A stretch of 5,740 nt of DNA from Rugosibacter sp. (GTDB lineage: Bacteria > Pseudomonadota > Gammaproteobacteria > Burkholderiales > Rhodocyclaceae). Both the position numbers and the translations under genes were made by a program. The notes under the pieces were generated by a model, which was not told the DNA's origin, did no database searches, and saw nothing but the letters and a program-made list of their open reading frames with translations. The stretch covers positions 1-5,740 of the forward strand of contig JALRCC010000085.1 of the NCBI GenBank assembly GCA_023257495.1, written 5' to 3'. This document shows, in pieces, positions 1 to 5,627 of the stretch (its first letter is position 1; each line of letters starts with the position of its first letter).

Positions 1-7
1 TATTCAG

Positions 8-43
8 TTGCATGCAAGCCATGCAATAGTGCCTCGTTATAAT
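8..43 (+). promoter_or_regulatory. Candidate promoter/operator region upstream of the exonuclease gene
   Basis: A perfect TATAAT hexamer lies at 38-43, about 75 bases before the exonuclease start. No good -35 box sits 16-18 bases upstream; the nearest candidate, TTGCAT at 8-13, is too far away. The same stretch holds a perfect 10-base palindrome, TTGCATGCAA (8-17), and a second copy of CATGCAA at 20-26, so the heptamer occurs twice with a 9-base period. This could be an activator or repressor site compensating for a poor -35, or it could be chance. The rest of 1-117 shows no other feature, and what lies to the left is unknown. Confidence 0.3.
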
Positions 44-117
44 TCTTCGTTCCTGCAGCGTCGATCGCCGTCTCACCAGCGCCGACTTTTTGCAAAGTTC
101 ATTACTGGGTAAGCGCC

Positions 118-915
118 ATGATTCCTACGCTCGTTTTCGACATCGAAACCATTCCCGACGTTGCCGGGCTGCGTCTTTTGCACGAGTTGCCAGCCACACT
201 CGGCGATGCCGAAGTCGCTGAATTCGCCATGCAGCGTCAGCGGGCAAAAAATGGCAGTGATTTTCTGCCGCTGCATCTGCAACGCATTGCGGTTGTTTCC
301 TGCGCTTTGCGCAGTGACGAGGGTTTTCGCGTTTGGTCACTGGCCGAGCCAAAATCGAATGAAGGCGAAATTATCCAGCGATTTTTCGATGGCGTAGAAA
401 AATTTACCCCGCAACTGGTGTCGTGGAATGGCGGTGGGTTTGATTTGCCTGTGCTGCATTATCGCGGCTTGATGCATAGCGTCACCGCGTCGCGTTACTG
501 GGATATGGGCGAGGGCGATTATCGCGATTCGCGCGACTTTAAATGGAATAACTACATCAGCCGTTATCACACGCGGCACCTGGATTTGATGGATTTGCTC
601 GCCATGTATCAAGCGCGCGCCAATGCGCCGCTTGATCAACTGGCGCGATTGATGGGCCTGCCGGGCAAGCTGGGCATGGATGGCTCAGCTGTGTGGGGTG
701 CCTGGTGCGAGGGGCGCATCGACGAAATTCGCGATTATTGCGAAACCGATGTGGTGAATACCTGGCTGGTTTTTCTGCGTTTTCAGCTCATGCGCGGCCT
801 GCTTACAAAAGCGGAACATGAGAGTGAAATTGCGCTGGTAAAAACGAGTCTTGCCGCTATTGATGCGCCGCACTGGCGTGAGTTTCTTGCGGTTTGGGCG
901 GATTCTTCGCTTTGA
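118..915 (+). CDS. Predicted 3'-5' exonuclease, PolB-exonuclease-like (DEDDy) family
   Basis: A 265-residue protein that resembles the stand-alone 3'-5' exonuclease domain family related to the proofreading domain of family B DNA polymerases (DNA_pol_B_exo2 type). The DEDD metal-binding motifs are visible. Exo I is D8-I-E10 in VFDIET at the N terminus. Exo II is N104 to D109 in WNGGGFD. Exo III is Y207-C-E-T-D211, the tyrosine variant. An additional aspartate-rich stretch, HLDLMDL, lies at 154-160. The start gives the expected N terminus, with the catalytic DIE eight residues in; only a weak GGGTAA-like ribosome site precedes it. The family is expected to be cytoplasmic and to trim DNA or RNA 3' ends, but its physiological substrate is not well defined, so only nuclease chemistry is predicted. 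There is no polymerase domain. The 3' end overlaps the next gene, suggesting co-translation. Confidence 0.88.
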   Translation: MIPTLVFDIETIPDVAGLRLLHELPATLGDAEVAEFAMQRQRAKNGSDFLPLHLQRIAVVSCALRSDEGFRVWSLAEPKSNEGEIIQRFFDGVEKFTPQLVSWNGGGFDLPVLHYRGLMHSVTASRYWDMGEGDYRDSRDFKWNNYISRYHTRHLDLMDLLAMYQARANAPLDQLARLMGLPGKLGMDGSAVWGAWCEGRIDEIRDYCETDVVNTWLVFLRFQLMRGLLTKAEHESEIALVKTSLAAIDAPHWREFLAVWADSSL

Positions 916-1472
916 GCCGCTATTGGCGCTTATCGGGTGTTTTATTATTCCTTGGGGCGGCGTTTGCCATTGTCGAGCTTTCCGGCCTGCGCGATCATTT
1001 GACGCTGGCTTATTTGCGGCAAACTATTCTGGCGCACGAAGTAGGCGGCCTGTTTATTTTTGTCGTGCTATTTTCGCTGGGGAATCTGGTACACATTCCT
1101 GGATGGATTTTTCTGGCGTCAGCGGTAGTCGCCTTAGGTCCTTTCTGGGGCGGGGTAGCCACTTATATTGGCGCAGTTATTTCTTGCGCTGTAACGTTTT
1201 TGAGCATCCGGTTTCTGGGCGGAGATGCATTGCGGGAGATGAAAAACAAGCTTGCCATGCGTATTTTTCATCAACTGGATACCCGACCAATAACGAGTGT
1301 AGCGCTGCTGCGGATTTTCTTTCAAACGATTCCCGCACTCAATTACGCGCTGGCACTGTCAGGCATTCGGTTGCGCCATTACATGCTGGGTACTGTGTTG
1401 GGTCTGCCGTTACCCATCGCGCTGTATTGTTTCTTTTTCGACAGCTTGGCTCGGCTGTTGAAAATCAATTAA
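912..1472 (+). CDS. VTT/DedA-like (TVP38/TMEM64 family) integral membrane protein
   Basis: A small hydrophobic protein of about 186 residues. Membrane segments lie near 8-24, 45-60, 65-81, 82-99 and 158-179. The VTT (SNARE-associated) core is recognisable from HIPGW (about 61-65) through the glycine-rich LGPFWGGVATYIGA, then the LLRIFFQTIPALNY block near 133-145 with its conserved R and P that form the re-entrant loop region. Relatives are inner-membrane proteins linked to lipid scrambling or envelope homeostasis; the substrate of this member cannot be read from sequence. No ATG start is available. I chose TTG at 912, which overlaps the upstream TGA as TTGA and has GGCGGA nine bases before it; an alternative TTG at 894 would add six residues. 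The stop overlaps the convergent GTPase stop. The long alternative-frame reading over 851-1513 lacks family features and is a shadow. Confidence 0.82.
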   Translation: MSRYWRLSGVLLFLGAAFAIVELSGLRDHLTLAYLRQTILAHEVGGLFIFVVLFSLGNLVHIPGWIFLASAVVALGPFWGGVATYIGAVISCAVTFLSIRFLGGDALREMKNKLAMRIFHQLDTRPITSVALLRIFFQTIPALNYALALSGIRLRHYMLGTVLGLPLPIALYCFFFDSLARLLKIN

Positions 1473-2386
1473 CCACCGAGTTGCTTAGCCGGTACGTTGG
1501 GTTGTTCGCTTGACATTTCATTGGCTTGCCTCAGCATGGCGGCGCGGCTGGTCGGGGTTTCCAGCGTGATGCGGCCCAGCTTGCCGGCACGAAAATCCGT
1601 GAGGAAAATCATCGCGGCTTTTTCCAGATCGAGCTCCTTGCCGCGCCTTTGCTGCATGCAGCCACGCTTGATGGCCACGGCCTCGAGAACGCCAACGCCA
1701 TCCATGTTGTTGGTGTCAAAGCCATAACGTGCAGCAATACGGGGTGGATAATTTTTGAGTAGAAAGTCGGCAAGAAACGTAGCGACATCTGAATCAATCA
1801 CGGCGTTGCGGCCAATGGCATGGCAGGCGGCGAGCATGAAACCATCGCTATCGTGGGTGATTTTTGGCCACATCAGGCCGGGTGTATCGGTGATGGTTGT
1901 GTGGCCGCCGAGGTCCTGGCTCATTTGCGACTTGGTCACGGCGGGCTCATCACCAACAGCGGCCACACGGCGCTTGAGCAAGGCATTCATCAGGGTGGAT
2001 TTACCCACGTTGGGGATACCCATGATCAACATGCGCAGCGGCTTGATGCCTGAGTTGCGATGCGGTGCCAGCGTGCGGCATAACGCTGGTACACGCGCGG
2101 CATCGCCTGGTTTTTTGCAGGCAATGGCGAATGCCTTGACCCCCGGTTGGGCGTTGTAATAATCCAGCCAGGCAGCGGTAGCGATGGGGTCGGCCAGATC
2201 TGCTTTGTTGAGCAGCTTCAAGCAAGGGCGCTGGCGTTGCAGGCGCAGTTCGCGGATCATCGGGTTGCTGCTGGCCTCGGGCAGGCGTGCGTCGCACACT
2301 TCAATCACGACGTCTGTCGTGGCCAGTGTTTCTGCTGCCTTGCGGCGGGCAGAGGTCATGTGGCCGGGGAACCATTGAATGCTCAT
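1469..2386 (-). CDS. rbgA: Ribosome biogenesis GTPase YlqF/RbgA (circularly permuted)
   Basis: A 305-residue GTPase with the permuted G4-G5-G1-G2-G3 motif order of the YlqF/YawG family. The N terminus has the family signature WFPGHM (5-10). G4 is N60-KAD, G1 (P-loop) is GIPNVGKST at 123-131, the G2 threonine is probably T151 in AVTKSQ, and G3 is DTPG at 167-170 followed by LMWPKI. The C-terminal part (about 180-285) matches the helical RNA-binding domain in position and length. Known members act in late large-subunit (50S) assembly and are activated by the ribosome. The length is normal and all motifs are intact. The ATG start overlaps the stop of the upstream S4 gene as ATGA, and no strong ribosome site precedes it, so translational coupling is likely. 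Its TAA overlaps the convergent membrane-protein stop. Confidence 0.95.
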   Translation of the reverse strand: MSIQWFPGHMTSARRKAAETLATTDVVIEVCDARLPEASSNPMIRELRLQRQRPCLKLLNKADLADPIATAAWLDYYNAQPGVKAFAIACKKPGDAARVPALCRTLAPHRNSGIKPLRMLIMGIPNVGKSTLMNALLKRRVAAVGDEPAVTKSQMSQDLGGHTTITDTPGLMWPKITHDSDGFMLAACHAIGRNAVIDSDVATFLADFLLKNYPPRIAARYGFDTNNMDGVGVLEAVAIKRGCMQQRRGKELDLEKAAMIFLTDFRAGKLGRITLETPTSRAAMLRQANEMSSEQPNVPAKQLGG

Positions 2387-2619
2387 CGGGTGCTTGCTTC
2401 ATGAGAAGCAACAATGCGTATGGTGTCCTCACCCAGTTGCACGACATCGCCCGCGCGCAGTTTGCGGCGTATGCGGGTTTCGACTTGCTGACCCACACGC
2501 ACCGCACCTTCTGCAATCATGACCTTGGCCGCACCGCCCGAAGAGGCGAGACCGAGCAATTTAAGCAAGACATTGAGCTCGATGAATGCGCCTTGCAATG
2601 GAAAATCGTGAATTGCCAA
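2383..2619 (-). CDS. ybcJ: Small S4-domain RNA-binding protein, YbcJ type
   Basis: A 78-residue protein that is almost entirely one S4 RNA-binding fold. It lines up well with what I remember of E. coli YbcJ: an FIELNVLLKLLGL helix at 12-24, SGGAAK (27-32) and IAEGAVRVG (35-43) forming the S4 turn, then VETRIRRKLRAGD (46-58) with the basic residues expected to contact RNA. Relatives are cytoplasmic; a ribosome-related role is suspected but the RNA partner is not established. The start used is TTG at 2617-2619, which puts the N terminus at the usual family position; the preceding GGAA is a weak ribosome site, so the exact start is uncertain. It is the first gene of a two-gene unit with rbgA (4-base ATGA overlap), which supports a shared role in ribosome assembly or translation. 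This pairing is inference, not proof. Confidence 0.87.
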   Translation of the reverse strand: MAIHDFPLQGAFIELNVLLKLLGLASSGGAAKVMIAEGAVRVGQQVETRIRRKLRAGDVVQLGEDTIRIVASHEASTR

Positions 2620-2691
2620 GTTGAGGTTCCGAAAAAGAATTAGCCAGCAGAAAATGCCTGCATGAAAGATGTATCAGGGTGGAGGGAGAGG

Positions 2692-2721
2692 ATTCTACTG
2701 CGTCTTGAGGTGTGCATCCAA
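2692..2721 (-). promoter_or_regulatory. Candidate sigma70 promoter for the ybcJ-rbgA operon
   Basis: On the minus strand a TTGGAT -35 (2716-2721) is followed after 18 bases by TAGAAT (2692-2697), which matches the -10 consensus at five of six positions. Transcription would start near 2685, about 65 bases before the ybcJ start. It is the best match on this strand in the intergenic region and is correctly placed, but the -35 is only half consensus. Confidence 0.42.
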
Positions 2722-2746
2722 CGCTGTTTCGATAGTTTGCCTGGTT

Positions 2747-2775
2747 TTGCAAGTCGCTTATCTTTCGTTTACTAT
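2747..2775 (+). promoter_or_regulatory. Candidate sigma70 promoter for nnrS
   Basis: TTGCAA (2747-2752) and TACTAT (2770-2775) are separated by an ideal 17 bases, with four of six matches in each box. The start of transcription would fall near 2782, about 75 bases before the nnrS ATG. A short inverted repeat, TTGC-N8-GCAA (2737-2752), overlaps the -35. I looked for an FNR/NnrR-type TTGAT-N4-ATCAA box in 2620-2856 and found none, so nitric-oxide or oxygen control through that family is not supported by sequence. This candidate and the minus-strand promoter lie back to back. Confidence 0.38.
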
Positions 2776-2856
2776 CCCAAGTGCCATCTTCAAAATTTCA
2801 CCTTGCGGCCTTGTCGCCCTAATGTCTGCCTTATTGGCGTATCGCCTTTTCTTCTT

Positions 2857-4068
2857 ATGGATAAGCAACCACTGCCCCAATCCCGGAATGAACTTTTGCG
2901 AGCCGCAAGCCGCAAAGCTACCACCCCCTTTGCGCTATGGAATCTCGGTTTTCGCCCGTTTTACCTGTTAGCGAGTTTGTTCAGCGCCTTGAGCGTGCTG
3001 CTTTGGGCCGCGCAGTTTTCCGGCTATCTTCCTTACGCTTACCTGCAGGAGCCGGCATGGCATGGTCATGAGATGCTTTTTGGATACACGATGGCGGTCA
3101 TCGCTGGTTTCCTGCTGACCGCCGTGCGTGCCTGGACCAGCCAGCCGACCGCCAGCGGCGCGCCGTTGATGGCTTTGGTGATGCTATGGGTTTGCGGCAG
3201 GGTTTTGGTATTAACGCCATTCGCCATGATGGCAGCCGTGGTCAATGCGGCTTTTCCTGTTGCCGTCGCATGGGCGATTGGCATTCCATTGTTTCGAGCG
3301 CGTAATGTTCGCAATTATTTTTTTGTTGGCTTGCTGGTGTTGATGAGTGTGCTCGTTCTTACTGCGCATTTGGCGTTGCAGGGATATATTGGATGGCCAC
3401 CACGGCTGGGTTTGCAACTTGCATTGGATGTGGTGCTATTCATCATGGTGGTGATGGGTGGTCGCGTGATCCCGATGTTTACCAACAACGGCATCCCTGG
3501 CACTAACGCTATACGCCATACAGGGGTGGAGAAGTTCGCCCTGGGTATCGTGATGCTGCTATTTGTAGCAGACCTGCTGCCATTGCCTCAGCCGGTTGTG
3601 GGCGTGATCGCGCTGCTGGCTACTTTGGCGCATGGGTTTCGTCTGGTGCTCTGGAAACCGTGGCGCACGCTGGCGACACCCCTGGTATGGATACTTCATG
3701 CCGCCTACCTTTGGATCGTGATACATCTGGCAATGCGCGGGCTGACTGCGCTGGAAATACTGACGGGATCGTACGCAACACACGCGCTAACTGCCGGTGC
3801 GATTGGCGGGTTAACCCTGGGCATGATGACGCGAACCGCACGCGGCCATACCGGACGTCCTCTGATGGCAGATGGTGCCGAAGTGGCGATATTTCTGCTG
3901 ATTCAGTGTGCTGCGGTTGTGCGCGTTTTTGTTGGTATGGTGTGGTCTGACCTGGCTGTGGCGAGCGTTCAGATTTCTGCACTATTATGGGCTGTAGCGT
4001 TTGCTTTGTATGCATTTTTCTATTGGCCAGTGCTTACGCGACCCAGATTGGATGGAAAGCCGGGATAG
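2857..4068 (+). CDS. nnrS: NnrS family multi-pass membrane protein
   Basis: A 403-residue, very hydrophobic protein with roughly twelve membrane segments. Family hallmarks in order: NLGFRPFYLLA near 29-39; AWHGHEMLFGY at 67-77; AVIAGFLLTAVRAW at 80-93; VVMGGRVIPMFTNNGIPG near 198-215; and HALTAGAIGGLTLGMMTR with GHTGRP near 309-334. The conserved histidines (69, 71, 309, 331) are plausible haem or metal ligands. NnrS proteins are haem- and copper-containing membrane proteins associated with denitrification and with protection against nitric oxide stress; the exact activity remains unclear. The ATG at 2857 gives the normal family length and N terminus. The frame stays open back to 2662, but that extension has no family resemblance and covers the promoter region. 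No clear ribosome site precedes the ATG. No nitrite or nitric oxide reductase gene is in the window, so the context adds nothing to the role. Confidence 0.9.
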   Translation: MDKQPLPQSRNELLRAASRKATTPFALWNLGFRPFYLLASLFSALSVLLWAAQFSGYLPYAYLQEPAWHGHEMLFGYTMAVIAGFLLTAVRAWTSQPTASGAPLMALVMLWVCGRVLVLTPFAMMAAVVNAAFPVAVAWAIGIPLFRARNVRNYFFVGLLVLMSVLVLTAHLALQGYIGWPPRLGLQLALDVVLFIMVVMGGRVIPMFTNNGIPGTNAIRHTGVEKFALGIVMLLFVADLLPLPQPVVGVIALLATLAHGFRLVLWKPWRTLATPLVWILHAAYLWIVIHLAMRGLTALEILTGSYATHALTAGAIGGLTLGMMTRTARGHTGRPLMADGAEVAIFLLIQCAAVVRVFVGMVWSDLAVASVQISALLWAVAFALYAFFYWPVLTRPRLDGKPG

Positions 4069-4099
4069 AATCACAACTTTATTTTTTTGCATTTGAGCC

Positions 4100-5167
4100 A
4101 TGACGCATATTACTGATGACGTTCGTATCCGCGAGATCAAGGAGCTTTCCCCGCCGACGCATGTGCTGCGCGAATTTCCTGGCAATGAAACAACTGCCGA
4201 GACAACCTACCAGGCACGCCAGGCGGTGCACCGTGTTTTACATGGTGCCGATGATCGTCTGGTGGTCATTGTTGGTCCTTGTTCAATTCATGATATTGCA
4301 GCCGCAATGGATTATGCGGCCAAGCTTAAGGCCGAGCAGGAGCGCCTGAGCAATGAATTGATCATCATCATGCGTGTGTATTTTGAAAAGCCGCGCACGA
4401 CCGTGGGCTGGAAGGGCTTGATCAACGATCCCTACATGGATGACAGCTTCAAGATCAACGATGGTCTGCGCCTGGCACGAAAACTGTTGTGGGATATTAA
4501 TCAGCTGGGACTGCCTTGCGGTACGGAATTTCTCGATGCGATCACGCCGCAATACACGGCGGATTTGATCAGCTGGGGTGCGATTGGCGCACGCACCACC
4601 GAAAGCCAGGTGCACCGCGAATTGGCTTCTGGTTTGTCAGCGCCCATTGGTTTTAAAAATGGCACCGATGGGAACATCAAAATTGCCACTGACGCCATAC
4701 AAGCTGCAGAACGTGGTCACCACTTTTTGTCTGTTCATAAAAACGGTCAAGTGGCGATTGTGCAAACACAAGGCAACCCCGATTGCCACGTCATTTTGCG
4801 CGGTGGCAAAGTGCCCAACTACGACGAAGCCAGTGTCAATGCAGCTTGCAAAGATTTGACGGCGGCCAAACTCAAGCCTACCTTGATGATCGACTGCAGC
4901 CACGCCAATAGCAGCAAGCAGCACGAACGACAAGTGGATGTGACAAATGACATCTCGGCGCAAATCAGCAAAGGTTCACGTCAGATTTTTGGCGTGATGG
5001 TGGAGAGTCATTTGGAGGGCGGTGCGCAAAAGTTCACGCCTGGCAAAGACGACCCCAGCGCCCTCAAGTACGCGCAAAGCATTACCGATGCATGCATCGG
5101 TTGGCCTGACAGTGAAAAGGTGCTGGCCACATTGTCCAATGCTGTATTGGCACGTCGACAAAAATAA
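4100..5167 (+). CDS. aroG: 3-deoxy-7-phosphoheptulonate (DAHP) synthase, class I, AroG type
   Basis: A 355-residue cytoplasmic enzyme joining phosphoenolpyruvate and erythrose 4-phosphate to make DAHP, the entry step to chorismate. It aligns by eye with E. coli AroG along its whole length. The metal ligands are present: C61 (VGPCSIHD), H268 (DCSHANSSKQ), E302 (MVESHLEGG) and D330 (SITDACIGW). Substrate-binding blocks include EKPRTTVGWKGLINDP (96-111), GARTTESQVHRE (163-174) and GFKNGTDG (184-191). D146, S180, F209, S211 and V221 match the phenylalanine pocket of AroG rather than the AroF pattern, with A147 in place of Met, so Phe inhibition is likely though not proven. It begins 31 bases after nnrS with a weak ribosome site (GAG six bases upstream). 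No leader peptide or TyrR-like box was recognised. Codon use changes sharply near residue 175; see the findings. Confidence 0.96.
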   Translation: MTHITDDVRIREIKELSPPTHVLREFPGNETTAETTYQARQAVHRVLHGADDRLVVIVGPCSIHDIAAAMDYAAKLKAEQERLSNELIIIMRVYFEKPRTTVGWKGLINDPYMDDSFKINDGLRLARKLLWDINQLGLPCGTEFLDAITPQYTADLISWGAIGARTTESQVHRELASGLSAPIGFKNGTDGNIKIATDAIQAAERGHHFLSVHKNGQVAIVQTQGNPDCHVILRGGKVPNYDEASVNAACKDLTAAKLKPTLMIDCSHANSSKQHERQVDVTNDISAQISKGSRQIFGVMVESHLEGGAQKFTPGKDDPSALKYAQSITDACIGWPDSEKVLATLSNAVLARRQK

Positions 5168-5179
5168 ACGCGAAGGTCA

Positions 5180-5213
5180 AGGGCCTGTTGTGTGCAGGCC
5201 CTGTCCATGTTTT
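5180..5213 (+). terminator. Hairpin after aroG, likely intrinsic terminator
   Basis: A perfect 8-base-pair stem, AGGGCCTG (5180-5187) with CAGGCCCT (5195-5202), closes a 7-base loop 12 bases after the aroG stop. The T-run is delayed (TTTT at 5210-5213), so on the plus strand it is an imperfect terminator. On the minus strand the stem is followed by T-rich sequence further along, so it may also serve the convergent mpl gene. Confidence 0.45.
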
Positions 5214-5240
5214 AAGCGTTCTCGAACCGCCCAAACTGTC

Positions 5241-5267
5241 AAAGGCGTTTGATTACAGACGCTTTTT
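5241..5267 (+). terminator. Second hairpin with T-run, overlapping the mpl stop codon
   Basis: AAAGGCGT (5241-5248) can pair with ACGCTTT (5259-5265) with one bulged G, and five Ts run directly from the stem base (5263-5267), as in an intrinsic terminator for plus-strand transcripts. The hairpin contains the mpl stop codon and its last codons. The stem is short and bulged, so it is a weaker stem than the 5180 hairpin but has the better T-run. Confidence 0.33.
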
Positions 5268-5627
5268 GGAAGCCGCGTTCAAAGCCTTCAAGAGCTTGTC
5301 GTGAATGCCGCCAAAACCGCCATTGCTCATGCACAACAAATGATCACCTGCTTGAGTCTTGGCCATGACTTGCGCGACCAGTTCATCGATGTTGCTGGCC
5401 ACTTGCGCTTTGGCGCCCATCTCGGCCAATGCCGCGTTGGCATCCCAATCCAAGCCACCACTGTGGCAGAAAGACAAGTCGGCTTGTTCTAAGCTCCAAG
5501 GTAGCTGAGACTTCATGGTGCCTAGCTTCATGGTGTTGCTGCGCGGCTCGAACACCGCCAGGATGCGGCCCTTGTCGCCGCTGGCGCGCAGCTTGCGCTG
5601 CAGGCCGTCCAGCGTGGCGATGAACTG
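5253..5627 (-). CDS. mpl: Mpl, UDP-N-acetylmuramate:L-Ala-gamma-D-Glu-meso-Dap ligase, C-terminal part only
   Basis: About 124 C-terminal residues of the roughly 450-residue murein tripeptide ligase, which attaches recycled tripeptide to UDP-MurNAc in the cytoplasm. Recognisable pieces are IATLDGL, RILAVFEPRSNTMKLG (the conserved Mur-ligase C-domain motif) and, near the end, GDHLLCMSNGGFGGIHDKLL, which closely follows the E. coli Mpl C terminus. Residues corresponding to the ATP-binding and central domains are not in the window. The frame remains open to 5740, but upstream of about 5627 it turns arginine-rich and lacks the expected DFAHHPTA motif, so I end the supported homology there. Codons at 5526-5627 (34 in a row) all end in G or C, whereas 33 of the 90 codons at 5256-5525 end in A or T. 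The gene converges on aroG. Confidence 0.88.
   Translation of the reverse strand, partial: QFIATLDGLQRKLRASGDKGRILAVFEPRSNTMKLGTMKSQLPWSLEQADLSFCHSGGLDWDANAALAEMGAKAQVASNIDELVAQVMAKTQAGDHLLCMSNGGFGGIHDKLLKALNAASKKRL
5511..5535. repeat. 10-base direct repeat CTTCATGGTG, two copies
   Basis: CTTCATGGTG occurs at 5511-5520 and 5526-5535, separated by five bases. It lies in mpl and encodes the two TMK tripeptides of NTMKLGTMK on the minus strand, so protein sequence may account for it. It coincides with the position where mpl codon use changes. Confidence 0.6.

Noticed and set aside
851..1513. A 220-codon plus-strand reading frame overlapping the VTT gene
   Set aside because: It reads Arg/Ser/Cys-rich with no family resemblance, while the alternative frame has a coherent VTT membrane protein ending exactly at the convergent gene.
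2836..2850. GGCG-TAT-CGCC hairpin followed by Ts just before the nnrS ATG, as an attenuator
   Set aside because: The stem is only four base pairs with a three-base loop, and no upstream leader or alternative pairing is evident.
2662..2856. A 65-residue N-terminal extension of NnrS in the same frame
   Set aside because: It does not resemble NnrS, has no ribosome site and would cover the candidate promoter; the ATG at 2857 gives the usual length.
2620..2856. FNR/NnrR-type operator upstream of nnrS
   Set aside because: No TTGAT-N4-ATCAA-like palindrome is present; the only symmetry is a 4-base TTGC/GCAA pair.
4043..4071. TAGAAT at the nnrS stop as a separate aroG promoter
   Set aside because: The -10-like hexamer has no -35 at 16-18 bases; TTGGAT lies only about 12 bases upstream.
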